Shown piece by piece: positions 8,099 through 17,113 of a DNA stretch of 64,000 nt (position 1 is the first letter of the stretch; the number at the start of each line of letters is the position of its first letter). Origin of the DNA: Microlunatus panaciterrae (GTDB lineage: Bacteria; Actinomycetota; Actinomycetes; Propionibacteriales; Propionibacteriaceae); contig NZ_JAFBCF010000001.1 in assembly GCF_016907535.1 (NCBI RefSeq), positions 2,852,001 to 2,916,000 on the forward strand, read 5' to 3'. The notes under the pieces were generated by a model. That model did not search any database, had not been told where the DNA came from, and worked only from the letters and a program-made list of their open reading frames with translations. Both the position numbers and the translations under genes were made by a program.

Positions 8099-8320
8099 CT
8101 AGTGAAAGGTGTTACGTCGGTGACTGCGGATGACGGGTACGGCGATGAGTCCCATCCCCAGGCCGATGCAGAGCGTGGTCACCGTGATCACGAACTCGGC
8201 AGTGCCGGGATGGACGAAGAGGAGCATCAGGAGCGAGCCCGCCACGACGAACGAGGCGACGCTGATCACGCCCCTGGCGACCGGCGACAGCGGTCCGGGA
8301 TCGGTTCCCGGCCGGCTCAC
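8099..8320 (-). CDS. Small two-TM membrane protein within the ABC-importer operon
   Basis: 73 aa with hydrophobic segments at about residues 17-37 and 43-63, a short proline-rich start and a basic tail (RSHRRNTFH). No family recognised. Its GTG start overlaps the TGA of the oligopeptide-type ATPase gene (GTGA), and it ends 10 bp before the binding-protein ATG, so it is co-translated with the importer. It could stabilise or anchor the complex; this is inference from position only. Confidence 0.7.
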   Translation of the reverse strand: MSRPGTDPGPLSPVARGVISVASFVVAGSLLMLLFVHPGTAEFVITVTTLCIGLGMGLIAVPVIRSHRRNTFH

Positions 8321-9354
8321 GTGGCGGTTCCGGCGCTCGACGACTCGGCCGCGACCGACCGGGCGACGACGTGGCAGGACACCTCGCGGGTGGCTGAGAC
8401 GGCCGCCAGCTGCGGGCTGATGCCGTCGCAGAGTCCGGGCTCGAACAGTGGGCAGCGCGGATGGAAGGTGCAGCCGCTCGGCAGGTCCCGCAGACTCGGG
8501 ATCTCGGACGAGCGCAGCCCTCCACCAGGCTTCTTGGTCTGGGTCAGGTCCGGGTCCGGTTCGGGCACGGCATCCAGCAGCGCCCTGGTGTAGGGGTGCT
8601 TGGGGTGATTGATCACGTCCGGGGTCGGCCCGAACTCCACCACCCGACCCAGGTACATCACCGCCGTCTTGCCCTGCCAGCCGAAGTACTTGGCGATGGC
8701 CAGGTCGTGGGTGATGAACAGGAAGCCGATGCCGAGTTCATCTCGGAGCTTGCCGAGCATGTTCAACATGCCCACCCGGATGGAGACGTCCAGCATCGAG
8801 GTCGACTCGTCGGCGATGATCAGCCTGGGGTTCAGCGACAGCGCCCGGGCCACGGCGACCCGCTGCCGTTGGCCGCCGGAGAGCTGATGCGGGAACTTCG
8901 ACAGGTAGTTCTCGGCCGGGGTCAGCGAGACCTTCTCCAGCAGCCGGGCCGACTGCTCCCAGGCGTCCCGGCCGTTCTTGGCGATGCCGTGCTTGCGCAG
9001 CGGTGTCGACACCGTCTTGAAGATATTGCGGATGGGATTCAGCGAGGCGTACGGGTCCTGGTGCACGTACTGCACCGACTTGCGGAAGCTAGTGAACTCC
9101 TGCTTGGACATCGACCAGATGTCCTTGCCCTCGAACTCCACCGTGCCGCCGGTCGGCTTGGTCAACCCGGCCGCAGCCCGGGCGCTGGTGGTCTTTCCGC
9201 AGCCGGACTCACCGACCAGGCAGAGCACCTCACCCGGTCCGACGGAGAAGCTCACATCGTCGACGGCCGGGATGTCGCCCTTCTTGCTGCGGAACGTCTG
9301 CGAGACTCCGGTCAGCCTGATCAGCGGCTGTGTGCTGTCGTTCTGGTCAGGCAC
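8317..9354 (-). CDS. ABC importer ATPase, OppF/DppF type
   Basis: 345 aa. Walker [10 protein letters not shown] (about residues 52-60), signature LSGGQRQRVAVARAL, Walker B LIIADESTS and the switch His in FLFITHDLAIAKY. The C-terminal oligopeptide/dipeptide extension with Cys residues (SGCTFHPRCPLFEPGLC) is the Opp/Dpp hallmark, which can hold a cluster in some members. It hydrolyses ATP as a heterodimer with the neighbouring OppD-type subunit. The start overlaps the 3' end of that gene by 8 bp. Confidence 0.93.
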   Translation of the reverse strand: MPDQNDSTQPLIRLTGVSQTFRSKKGDIPAVDDVSFSVGPGEVLCLVGESGCGKTTSARAAAGLTKPTGGTVEFEGKDIWSMSKQEFTSFRKSVQYVHQDPYASLNPIRNIFKTVSTPLRKHGIAKNGRDAWEQSARLLEKVSLTPAENYLSKFPHQLSGGQRQRVAVARALSLNPRLIIADESTSMLDVSIRVGMLNMLGKLRDELGIGFLFITHDLAIAKYFGWQGKTAVMYLGRVVEFGPTPDVINHPKHPYTRALLDAVPEPDPDLTQTKKPGGGLRSSEIPSLRDLPSGCTFHPRCPLFEPGLCDGISPQLAAVSATREVSCHVVARSVAAESSSAGTAT

Positions 9355-10411
9355 GGGCGATCACCTTCCGTTCGTGCTGCACGTCCTGCCAGCGCAGGCA
9401 GGCGGCTGCGTGGGTCATGCCGGCGGGGCGCTCGGTGATGGTGAGCAGCTCGGGTTCGACCGTGTGGCACTCGTCGATGACGTAGCTGCAGCGTGGGTTG
9501 AAGCTGCAGCCCTGGGGCAGCGCGTTCAGGCCGGGCGGGTTGCCCGGGATGGAGGCCAGCTCCGGCAGGTCACCGACCACCGGTGGGACCGCGTTGATCA
9601 GACCCGACGTGTAGGGATGTCTCGGACCGTAGAAGATGTCGCGCACATTACCGGTCTCGATGATGCGTCCCGCATACATGGTGGCGACCCGGTCGGCCAG
9701 CTCGGCGGCCAGCGCCAGGTCGTGAGAGATGAAGATCATCGCGAACTTGTACTTGTCGCGCAGCTCGGCCAGGACGTCGACGATGGCTCGCTGGGTCAGG
9801 ATGTCCAGGGCCGTGGTGGGTTCGTCGAGGATCAGCAGCTGCGGCTCCAGCAGCAGGCTCATGGCGATCAGAACTCGTTGGCGCATCCCCCCGGACAGCT
9901 CGTGCGGATAGCTGTCCAGCACCTGGCGTGGCTCGAGCCGGACCGAGCGCAGCAGCTCCGCACTCCGGTCGTAGATCTGGGTCCTGGTCTTCGGCGAGTT
10001 CTTCTCCGGATGCGCCTTCAGCGTCTCGGACATGTGGTCGATGATCTTCAGCACCGGGTTGAAGGCGTTCATCGCACCCTGGAACACCATGGCCGCCTCA
10101 CGCCACCGCCAGCGCCGCAGGTCCTTCTTGCCCAACTCGGTGACGTCGATGGTCCTGCCGTCGCGGTAGCGGTAGGTGACGTCACCCCGGGGGATGCTGC
10201 CCAGCCGGGGCAGCAGCCGCAGCAGCCCCAGCCCGAGGGTGGTCTTGCCGCAGCCGGACTCACCCACCAGGGCCAGCGACTGGTTCGGGTAGAGGTCGAA
10301 GTCGATGCCTCGGACCGCCTCGACGCTCTTGCCGTCACCGGTGCGGTAGGCCACCACCAGGTCGCGGGCGGACAGAATGGGTTCGGCGTCTGACGCTGCC
10401 GTCTGCCGCAT
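9347..10411 (-). CDS. ABC importer ATPase, OppD/DppD type
   Basis: 354 aa. Walker [11 protein letters not shown]-loop [10 protein letters not shown], signature [13 protein letters not shown], Walker [14 protein letters not shown]-loop FISHDLAL. The C-terminal Opp/Dpp domain has [15 protein letters not shown]. The ATG at 10411 is preceded by GAGGAGG 6 nt upstream. It pairs with the OppF-type ATPase to drive the two permeases encoded just upstream. Confidence 0.93.
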   Translation of the reverse strand: MRQTAASDAEPILSARDLVVAYRTGDGKSVEAVRGIDFDLYPNQSLALVGESGCGKTTLGLGLLRLLPRLGSIPRGDVTYRYRDGRTIDVTELGKKDLRRWRWREAAMVFQGAMNAFNPVLKIIDHMSETLKAHPEKNSPKTRTQIYDRSAELLRSVRLEPRQVLDSYPHELSGGMRQRVLIAMSLLLEPQLLILDEPTTALDILTQRAIVDVLAELRDKYKFAMIFISHDLALAAELADRVATMYAGRIIETGNVRDIFYGPRHPYTSGLINAVPPVVGDLPELASIPGNPPGLNALPQGCSFNPRCSYVIDECHTVEPELLTITERPAGMTHAAACLRWQDVQHERKVIARA

Positions 10412-10434
10412 GGGTGCCTCCTCGAGTTGCCGGC

Positions 10435-11322
10435 TCACTTGTCCCTCAGCCTCGGGTTGAGGATCTCTTCGAGCGTCCTGGTCAGCATGATCAGGCCCAG
10501 CTGCAGCAGGACGATCATCGCGACCGGGGAGAGGATGTAGGGCAGCGCGTCGTTCTGGAACATGGCCCCCTTCATCCAGGCATCGTTGATCATGATGCCC
10601 CAGTTGGAGCCGGCCAGCGGCGCCAGACCGAGCAGGTAGAGGCCGACCAGGGCGTAGATCGCGTTGGTGACAGCGATGATGAAGTTGATCAGGATGTAGG
10701 AGGCCATGTTCGGCACGATCTCGCCGAACACGACCCGGAAGGTGCCGAGGTCGAGCAGCCGCGCCGCCTCGACGAACTCGCGCTCTTTCAGCGACAGCAC
10801 CTGAGCCCGGATCGAGCGCATTAGGATCGGCCAGGACAGCGCACCGATCAGCAGTGCCAACCAGAGCGGGGAGTCCAGCCGGAAGAAGGCGCCCATCACG
10901 GCCAGCAGCACGATCTGCGGGATGGTCATCACCACATCGGTGATCTGCAGCATGACTGCATCGAACCTGCCCCGGAAGTAGGCGGCCAGGGAGCCGATCA
11001 CGACGGCGATCACTGTCGTAATGGCGGCGGCGGCGAAGCCGACGAAGACCACCGTGCGGCCGCCCAGGACGATCTGCTTGAAGGTGTCCTTGCCGGCGCC
11101 GTCGGTGCCGAGCCAATGGGCTGCACTGGGGCGTCCCCAGATGGCGTTCACGTCGGTGGGGTTGGACGGGTCGACGACCAGCGGCCCGATGGCTGACATG
11201 CCGACGATCAGCAGCACGATGATCAGTCCGACGAAGCCGCTCTTGCTCCGGGTGAGCTCGCGGAAGAATCCTTGCACCGCGCTCGCGCGCGGCGTGACGA
11301 TGGCGGCAGTGGGCTGGGTCAC
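10435..11322 (-). CDS. ABC importer permease, OppC/DppC type
   Basis: 295 aa with about six TM segments and the BPD_transp_1 coupling loop EAARLLDLGTFRVVFGEIVPN that contacts the ATPases. The N-terminal hydrophilic leader before TM1 (FVGLIIVLLIVGMSAIG) is typical of OppC. The GTG at 11322 is preferred because GAGGA precedes it and the start then falls 1 nt beyond the stop of the upstream permease gene. Confidence 0.9.
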   Translation of the reverse strand: MTQPTAAIVTPRASAVQGFFRELTRSKSGFVGLIIVLLIVGMSAIGPLVVDPSNPTDVNAIWGRPSAAHWLGTDGAGKDTFKQIVLGGRTVVFVGFAAAAITTVIAVVIGSLAAYFRGRFDAVMLQITDVVMTIPQIVLLAVMGAFFRLDSPLWLALLIGALSWPILMRSIRAQVLSLKEREFVEAARLLDLGTFRVVFGEIVPNMASYILINFIIAVTNAIYALVGLYLLGLAPLAGSNWGIMINDAWMKGAMFQNDALPYILSPVAMIVLLQLGLIMLTRTLEEILNPRLRDK

Positions 11323-11323
11323 C

Positions 11324-12409
11324 TCAGTCCTCCCGTTCCCCGGTGCGGATCCGCGGATCCAGCACGCTGTAGACAAGGTCAGCTATCAGGTTGGCCAGCA
11401 CGACGGTGATCGTGATGACCAGCAGGATCCCCTGGATGACCGGGTAGTCGCGGGCGTTGATCGACTGGAAGAGGGTGATCCCGATCCCGTCGTAGGAGAA
11501 GGTCTGCTCGACGAAGATGGCCCCGCCGACGACGAAGCCAGCCTGGGTCGCGATCTGGGCCACCAACGGGAGCACCGCGTTGCGGCCGACATACATCGAG
11601 CGGATCCGGCCGTCGCCGAGGCCGCGGGCGCGGGCGACGGTCACGTAGTCCTCGCCGAGGATCTGGGTAGTGGAGGACTTCATCACCAGTGCCCAGGTGC
11701 CCACCGTGGTGAAGATGTAGACGACCATCGGCAGGGTGGCGTGGTAGAGCGCATCCGACAGGTAGCGGAAGGAGAACTCGGGGGTCACCCCCGGAGTGCT
11801 GTGGCCACGCATCCTGGTGAAGTCGATCAGGTGCAGCTGGACCGCCCCGATCACGACGACCATGATCGCGAACAGGTAGTTGGGGATGGCGTGCAGCACG
11901 CTGCCGAGGGTGGAGACGCCGTGGTCGATGATGCCACCGCGGCGGTAGGCCATCACCATCCCCAGCAGCAGGCCGATCGACACCGAGATGATCATCGCCA
12001 GACCGACGCTGAACAGCGTCCAGGGCAGATGCAGGGCGATCTTCTGCACGACCGAGGTGCCGGGCGAGAGAATCGACATGCCGAGGTCGCCGCGGACGAT
12101 GCCGACCAGGTAGTCCACGTACTGCCGCCACATCGGGGTGCCCGGGTCGAAGCTGAACAGCGCCGCCGCCTCCGCCGCCGCCGTCTCGTAGGACTTCCCG
12201 TACATGGCTATCTGGCTGTTGATGTAGACGTCCACCGGGTTGCCCGGCAGCAGCCGCACCATGAAGAAGACGCCGGTGGCGACCAGGTAGATGACGAAGA
12301 GTGCCCGCAGGATGCGGCGGAGCACATAGCTGTTCCGAACCTTACGCAGCACGACCCCGAAACTGGCCTCGCTGGTTCGGCGTTCCGCCGTGACGCTGGC
12401 AGTCGTCAT
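11324..12409 (-). CDS. ABC importer permease, OppB/DppB type
   Basis: 361 aa; first gene of the importer operon. TM1 (LRALFVIYLVATGVFFMVRLLPGNP) followed by a periplasmic-side loop and five more TMs is the OppB layout; the coupling loop is GEDYVTVARARGLGDGRIRSMYVGRNAVLP. The ATG at 12409 has GGAGGAG about 4 nt upstream. The operon promoter should lie in 12410-12600. Confidence 0.9.
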   Translation of the reverse strand: MTTASVTAERRTSEASFGVVLRKVRNSYVLRRILRALFVIYLVATGVFFMVRLLPGNPVDVYINSQIAMYGKSYETAAAEAAALFSFDPGTPMWRQYVDYLVGIVRGDLGMSILSPGTSVVQKIALHLPWTLFSVGLAMIISVSIGLLLGMVMAYRRGGIIDHGVSTLGSVLHAIPNYLFAIMVVVIGAVQLHLIDFTRMRGHSTPGVTPEFSFRYLSDALYHATLPMVVYIFTTVGTWALVMKSSTTQILGEDYVTVARARGLGDGRIRSMYVGRNAVLPLVAQIATQAGFVVGGAIFVEQTFSYDGIGITLFQSINARDYPVIQGILLVITITVVLANLIADLVYSVLDPRIRTGERED

Positions 12410-12535
12410 GCATCTCCTCCACCCGTGGCAAGAGCCCTGCAGTTCCAAGGCATGATCAAGCGACTCCCCTGAGCCGCGAGATGAGCGTAGCCGCCTTTCC
12501 CGGAGATGGCTAGCATTGTTGACGTTTTACTGCCC

Positions 12536-12551
12536 AATTCGCGCACGAATT
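12536..12551. promoter_or_regulatory. Inverted repeat AATTCG-N4-CGAATT between importer operon and mutase gene
   Basis: Perfect 6-bp arms (12536-12541, 12546-12551) in an AT-rich patch (about 12510-12560) that stands out from the GC-rich surroundings. Position between two divergent genes suggests an operator/promoter region; the regulator is not known. Confidence 0.45.
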
Positions 12552-12681
12552 TACATGCTTGTGACCTCGGCACCGCTGCCGTCACCGGCCCTCACCTCGT
12601 CGAGCGCCGGCTGTGCGAGCATGCCAGAGTCAACACCGACCGGCGCCCGCAGGGGGAGGCCCGGACCGAGAGGGAGCCAGC

Positions 12682-14262
12682 ATGGCCGGGACCACGGAGT
12701 CGGGAACCCCCTTCGAGTCGCTCTACACCGATGAGGCGCTGGCCGGGTTCGACCCGTCCCAGGCGCTCGGGACCCCGGGTGAGTTCCCGTACACGCGGGG
12801 CATCTATCCCTCGATGTACACGGCGCGGCCGTGGACGATGCGGCAGTACGCCGGCTTCGGCACCGCGGCCGAGTCCAACGCGCGCTACCGCGAGCTGATC
12901 GGGCACGGCACCACCGGCCTGTCCGTCGCCTTCGACCTGCCCACCCAGATGGGTTACGACTCCGACGCGCCACTCGCCGCCGGCGAGGTCGGCAAGGTCG
13001 GGGTGGCCATCGACTCGGTCGATGACATGCGGATGCTGTTCGACCGGATCCCGCTCGCCGATGTGTCCACCTCGATGACGATCAACGCCCCGGCCGCGGT
13101 GCTGCTGCTGCTCTACCAGCTGGTGGCCGAGGAGCAGGGGGTGCCGGCCGTCGCGCTGACCGGCACCGTGCAGAACGACGTCCTCAAGGAGTACATCGCC
13201 CGCGGCACCTACATCTACCCGCCGCAGCAGTCGCTCCGGCTGGTGAGCGACACCTTCGCCTACTGCGCCGAGCACCTGCCGCGCTGGAACACCATCTCGA
13301 TCTCCGGCTACCACATGGCCGAGGCGGGGGCGACCCCGGCGCAGGAGATCGCCTTCACTCTCGCGAACGCCATCGCCTACGTCCAGGCTGCGCTGGACGC
13401 CGGTCTGGCGGTGGACGACTTCGCCCCCCGGCTGTCCTTCTTCTTCGTCTCCCGGACGACGCTGCTGGAGGAGGTGGCGAAGTTCCGAGCGGCCCGCCGG
13501 ATCTGGGCCCAGCTGATGCGCGACCGGTTCGGCGCCCGGAACCCGAAGTCGATGATGCTGCGCTTCCATACCCAGACGGCCGGTGTGCAGCTGACCGCGC
13601 AGCAGCCCGAGGTGAACCTGGTGCGGGTGGCGGTGCAGGCGCTGGCGGCCGTACTGGGCGGGACCCAGTCGCTGCACACCAACTCCTTCGACGAGGCCAT
13701 CGCGCTGCCGACCCAGAAGGCGGCCCGGCTGGCGCTGCGGACCCAGCAGGTGCTCGCGTACGAGACCGACATCACCAAGACGGTCGACCCGTTCGCCGGG
13801 TCCTACGCGGTCGAGTCGCTGACCGACGACGTGGAGGCGGTGGCCCGGCAGCTGATGGCGGCGGTGGAGGACCGCGGCGGCGCAGTGGCCGCCATCGAGC
13901 AGGGCTTCCAGAAGTCCGAGATCGAGCGGTCGGCGTACCAGATCAGCCAGCAGATCGACAGCGGCGAGCGGGTGGTGGTGGGGGTCAACCGGTTTGCTCT
14001 GGATGAGGAGGAACCCTACGAGCCGCTCCGGCTGGATCCGGCGGTGGAGACGGCCCAAGTCGACCGGTTGACCCGGCTCCGGTCCGAGCGGGACGGCGCC
14101 GCCGTCGAGCAGGCGCTGGCGGCGGTCCGGGTGGCCGCCCGGGGCAGCGACAACGTGCTGCCTCCGCTGAAGGCGGCCCTGGCGCTGCGGGCCACGGTTG
14201 GTGAGGTCTGTGACGCCCTGCGTGCCGAGTGGGGCAGCTACGTGCCGACCGAGTCCTTCTGA
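12682..14262 (+). CDS. Stand-alone catalytic subunit of a methylmalonyl-CoA-type mutase (no B12 domain)
   Basis: 526 aa covering only the acyl-CoA-binding TIM-barrel; the C-terminal DxHxxG cobalamin domain is absent and must come from a separate small subunit that is not in this window. [11 protein letters not shown] (49-59) and the [11 protein letters not shown] region supply Tyr56 and Arg174, which keep the 118-residue spacing of Tyr89/Arg207 of the Propionibacterium enzyme. Isobutyryl-CoA mutases have Phe/Gln there, so substrate is predicted to be (R)-methylmalonyl-CoA or a close carboxylated acyl-CoA. The ATG at 12682 follows GAGAGGGAG. The C-terminus ends at the barrel, so this is an intact two-component mutase subunit rather than a truncation. 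Confidence 0.85.
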   Translation: MAGTTESGTPFESLYTDEALAGFDPSQALGTPGEFPYTRGIYPSMYTARPWTMRQYAGFGTAAESNARYRELIGHGTTGLSVAFDLPTQMGYDSDAPLAAGEVGKVGVAIDSVDDMRMLFDRIPLADVSTSMTINAPAAVLLLLYQLVAEEQGVPAVALTGTVQNDVLKEYIARGTYIYPPQQSLRLVSDTFAYCAEHLPRWNTISISGYHMAEAGATPAQEIAFTLANAIAYVQAALDAGLAVDDFAPRLSFFFVSRTTLLEEVAKFRAARRIWAQLMRDRFGARNPKSMMLRFHTQTAGVQLTAQQPEVNLVRVAVQALAAVLGGTQSLHTNSFDEAIALPTQKAARLALRTQQVLAYETDITKTVDPFAGSYAVESLTDDVEAVARQLMAAVEDRGGAVAAIEQGFQKSEIERSAYQISQQIDSGERVVVGVNRFALDEEEPYEPLRLDPAVETAQVDRLTRLRSERDGAAVEQALAAVRVAARGSDNVLPPLKAALALRATVGEVCDALRAEWGSYVPTESF

Positions 14263-14339
14263 ACGGCGAGCGGCGGACGGGGCAGCCGCCGGCCCGTGGT
14301 CGGCACGGTCCCGGCGAGCTGACGTGAGAAACTGACCGG

Positions 14340-15587
14340 ATGCGGATGGTCAGTACCCAGCAGGGCAGGGCGCAGAGCGAGCTTCGGGCGGCAGTGGCCG
14401 AAGAGGTGGACGCCCTGACCGACGAGCTGATCTCGATCCGTCGTGACCTCCACGCCCACCCGGAGGTCGGCTACGCCGAGCACCGCACCACCGCCAAGAT
14501 CGTCCAGCTGCTGCGTGCGGTGGGGCTCGATCCGGTGGTGCTTCCGGTCGGCACGGGTGCCTACTGTGACGTGCTGCCGGCCGGGGTCGCCGACTCGAAG
14601 GGGCTGATCGGGCTGCGCGCCGACATCGACGCGCTCCCCATCGACGACGGCAAGGATGTGGCCTACGCCTCGCGAAACCCCGGTGTCTGCCACGCCTGCG
14701 GTCACGACGTGCATACGACGGTCGTGCTCGGGGTCGGGCTGGCGCTGGTGCGGTTGCGGGACCGGGGCCTGCTCCGCCATGGGGTCCGGCTGATCTTCCA
14801 GCCGGCCGAGGAGAGCACCCCGGGCGGAGCCCTGTCGGCGATCGACGGAGGCGCCCTGCAGGGGGTCCGCGAGGTGTACGCGCTGCACTGCGACCCGCGG
14901 ACCGATGTCGGGCACGTCGGCTTGAAGGTCGGAGCGGTGACCTCGGCCGCGGACCGGGTGCTGATCAGGCTGAGCGGGCCCGGCGGACACACCTCGCGTC
15001 CGCATCTGACCGCGGACCTGGTCGGTGCGCTCGGCGTGCTGGCCACCTCCCTGCCGCTGCTGCTCTCCCGCCGGGTGGACCCGCGCAGCGGCGCCTCGCT
15101 GATCTGGGGCCGGATCCGGTCGGGCTCGGCCTCCAACGCCATCCCGCAACGCGGCGAGATCGAGGGCACGCTCCGTTCCCTGGACGTCAGCGGCTGGCGG
15201 GCAGCCGAGCAGCTGCTGCCCGAGCTCGCCACCCAGCTGGTCGCGCCGTTCAGGGTGTCGATCGACGTACTGGTCACTCCCGGCGTTCCGCCGACGGTCA
15301 ACCACGCCGAAGGCGTACTCCGGCTGACCGAGGCTGCCGAGGCGGTGCTGGGTCCGACCAGCGTCGTCCCGACCGAGCAGTCCCTCGGTGGGGAGGACTT
15401 CTCCTGGATGCTGCAGAAGCTGCCCGGTGCGATGGCACGGCTCGGCGTCCGCACCCCCGGCGCGGTCGAGTTCGCCGACATCCATCAGCCCACCTTCACC
15501 GTGGACGAGCGCTGTATCGCCGTCGGCGCCAAGCTGCTGCTGGCAGTGGTGACCCGCGCCGGCGTCACCCCGCCCCCTTCTCCCTGA
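14340..15587 (+). CDS. M20D-family amidohydrolase (hippurate / N-acyl-amino-acid hydrolase type)
   Basis: 415 aa. Metal ligands of the M20D family are present: RRDLHAHPEVGYAEH, GLRADIDALPI, HACGHDVHT, FQPAEES and the late His in DIHQPTF. The lid/dimerisation domain lies in the middle (SGPGGHTSRPHLTADLV). These cytosolic enzymes remove acyl groups from N-acyl amino acids or related amides. The adjacent mutase does not define the substrate. The ATG at 14340 has no obvious RBS; a second ATG six bases on is possible. Confidence 0.87.
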   Translation: MRMVSTQQGRAQSELRAAVAEEVDALTDELISIRRDLHAHPEVGYAEHRTTAKIVQLLRAVGLDPVVLPVGTGAYCDVLPAGVADSKGLIGLRADIDALPIDDGKDVAYASRNPGVCHACGHDVHTTVVLGVGLALVRLRDRGLLRHGVRLIFQPAEESTPGGALSAIDGGALQGVREVYALHCDPRTDVGHVGLKVGAVTSAADRVLIRLSGPGGHTSRPHLTADLVGALGVLATSLPLLLSRRVDPRSGASLIWGRIRSGSASNAIPQRGEIEGTLRSLDVSGWRAAEQLLPELATQLVAPFRVSIDVLVTPGVPPTVNHAEGVLRLTEAAEAVLGPTSVVPTEQSLGGEDFSWMLQKLPGAMARLGVRTPGAVEFADIHQPTFTVDERCIAVGAKLLLAVVTRAGVTPPPSP

Positions 15588-15900
15588 CCGCGTAAGCGCT
15601 CTTCCCCCACCGCCCCGAGCCGCAGCAGCCGCCACCCACCCCTGCGAGAAGTCGTCAGAACGCGACTTCTGTGCCTCCTCAAGCCCGGATCAGGGTCCAG
15701 AAGTCGTCATGACGCGAGTTCTTGGCCGTGACCGCGTGAATCCACCCCGCGGCTTTGGTCACAAACGCATACCGCGATCGGCGAGATCCGCCTCTTGGCA
15801 CGACGAATCGTTCGGTACGAGTTACAGTTTCCGCGCAAAGTCCCGCGGGCCATCCTCACCTGATGGGCATTCAGTCGGAAACATGCCTAGGAGGCATTAC
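15588..15900. other. Intergenic region upstream of the nucleoside-uptake operon
   Basis: 313 bp without a supported gene. It holds a tandem pair of stem-loops (15647-15670 and 15699-15722), and a candidate -10 TACAGT (15823-15828) about 73 bp before the BMP-lipoprotein start. The lipoprotein RBS AGGAGG is at its right end. An open frame runs in from 15709 but encodes a non-conserved-looking extension in front of a clear signal peptide. Confidence 0.55.
15647..15722. repeat. Two directly repeated stem-loops, 52-bp period
   Basis: Unit 1 (15647-15670) is AGAAGTCG-N8-CGACTTCT, a perfect inverted repeat; unit 2 (15699-15722) is AGAAGTCG-N8-CGAGTTCT, one mismatch. Both share the core GTCGTCA. They lie 180-250 bp upstream of the nucleoside-uptake operon and could be paired operator sites or a small repeat family. 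Confidence 0.75.
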
Positions 15901-17028
15901 GTGAAGAAGTCCCTTCTGCTCGCCCCCGCCGTGCTCAGCGCCCTGGCCCTCACCCTGGGTGGATGCGCCCAACCGCCCGGCACCGGAGGCTCGAGCGCGG
16001 CTCCGAGCAGCAGCCCCAGCTCGACGCCCAGCGCTGCCGGCGCCGGGGACTTCAAGGCATGCATGGTCTCCGACTCGGGCGGCTTCGACGACGCCTCCTT
16101 CAACCAGACCTCCTACAAGGGGCTGACCGACGCCAAGGAGCAGCTGGGCATCCAGACCGGTGAGGTGGAGTCCAACGCCACCGCCGACTACGCCAAGAAC
16201 ATCCAGTCGATGGTCGACGCGAAGTGCAACATGATCGTGACCGTCGGGTTCCTGCTGGCCGATGCCACCGCGGCGGCCGCCAAGGCCAACCCCGACATCG
16301 ACTTCGCCATCGTCGACTCCAATGACGACAAGTTCAAGGGGCTGGACAACCTCAAGCCGCTGGTCTTCAACACCGCCCAGTCGAGCTTCATGGCCGGCTA
16401 CCTGGCGGCGGGGATGACCAAGACCAAGAAGGTCGGCACCTTCGGCGGCGCCAAGATCCCCACCGTGACCATCTTCATGGACGGGTACGCCCAGGGCGTC
16501 GACTACTACAACAAGCAGAAGAGCGGCTCGGTCAAGGTGCTCGGCTGGAACGCGGCCAAGCAGGATGGGCAGTTCGTCCCGGGTGACAGCCCGTTCGAGG
16601 ACGTCCCCGGCGGCCAGCGGACGGCCAACAACCTGATCAGCCAGGGCGCAGACATCATCTTCCCGGTCGCCGGACCCTCCGGCAAGGGTGCGCTGCAGTC
16701 GGCGAAGGCGAGTAAGGGCAAGGTCAACGCCATCTGGGTGGACACCGACGGCTGCGTCAGCGCCAAGGACTACTGCCCGCAGATCATCTCGAGCGTGGCC
16801 AAGGGCATGGATGTGGCCGTACTGGCAGCGATCAAGGCGTCGAAGGACGGCAGCTTCTCGGCCGACCCGTACGTCGGCACGTTGGAGAATGGCGGCACCG
16901 GGCTGACCCCGTTCCACGACTTCGACTCCAAGGTCCCGGCCGAGCTGAAGTCCGAGCTGGACAAGATCAAGGCCGACATCGTGTCGGGCACGATCAAGAT
17001 CGAGTCGGCCTCGCAGCCCACGAGCTGA
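15901..17028 (+). CDS. BMP-family nucleoside-binding lipoprotein
   Basis: 375 aa. The GTG at 15901 is set by AGGAGG 6 nt upstream and by the signal peptide it opens (VKKSLLLAPAVLSALALTLGGC) with the lipidated Cys in LGGC. A Ser/Pro/Gly-rich tether follows, then the BMP (Med/BmpA) fold: ACMVSDSGGFDDASFNQTSYKG, and later the NAIWVDTDGCVSAKDYCP segment. BMP proteins bind purine/pyrimidine nucleosides for RbsABC/Nup-type importers. It is first in an operon whose other members are the ATPase, two permeases and two nucleoside deaminases, which strongly supports the role. Confidence 0.92.
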   Translation: MKKSLLLAPAVLSALALTLGGCAQPPGTGGSSAAPSSSPSSTPSAAGAGDFKACMVSDSGGFDDASFNQTSYKGLTDAKEQLGIQTGEVESNATADYAKNIQSMVDAKCNMIVTVGFLLADATAAAAKANPDIDFAIVDSNDDKFKGLDNLKPLVFNTAQSSFMAGYLAAGMTKTKKVGTFGGAKIPTVTIFMDGYAQGVDYYNKQKSGSVKVLGWNAAKQDGQFVPGDSPFEDVPGGQRTANNLISQGADIIFPVAGPSGKGALQSAKASKGKVNAIWVDTDGCVSAKDYCPQIISSVAKGMDVAVLAAIKASKDGSFSADPYVGTLENGGTGLTPFHDFDSKVPAELKSELDKIKADIVSGTIKIESASQPTS

Positions 17029-17040
17029 CCGAGGAGGACA

Positions 17041-17075
17041 CGAGAGGGGGGCCGGTCGGTCTCCCTCTCGCGTTT
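17041..17075 (+). terminator. Partial terminator/attenuator between lipoprotein and ATPase genes
   Basis: CGAGAGGG (17041-17048) pairs with CCCTCTCG (17063-17070), then CGTTT. A hairpin behind the binding-protein gene is the usual way to keep binding protein in excess over the membrane complex, by limiting read-through or protecting the upstream mRNA. Confidence 0.6.
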
Positions 17076-17113
17076 CCGCCGCCTGTGTCGGACCGATGTG
17101 TAAGGATTCCGTT

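Noticed and set aside
15709-15900. An N-terminal extension of the BMP lipoprotein
   Set aside because: A GTG with AGGAGG starts a textbook lipoprotein signal peptide at 15901; the extension would bury it.
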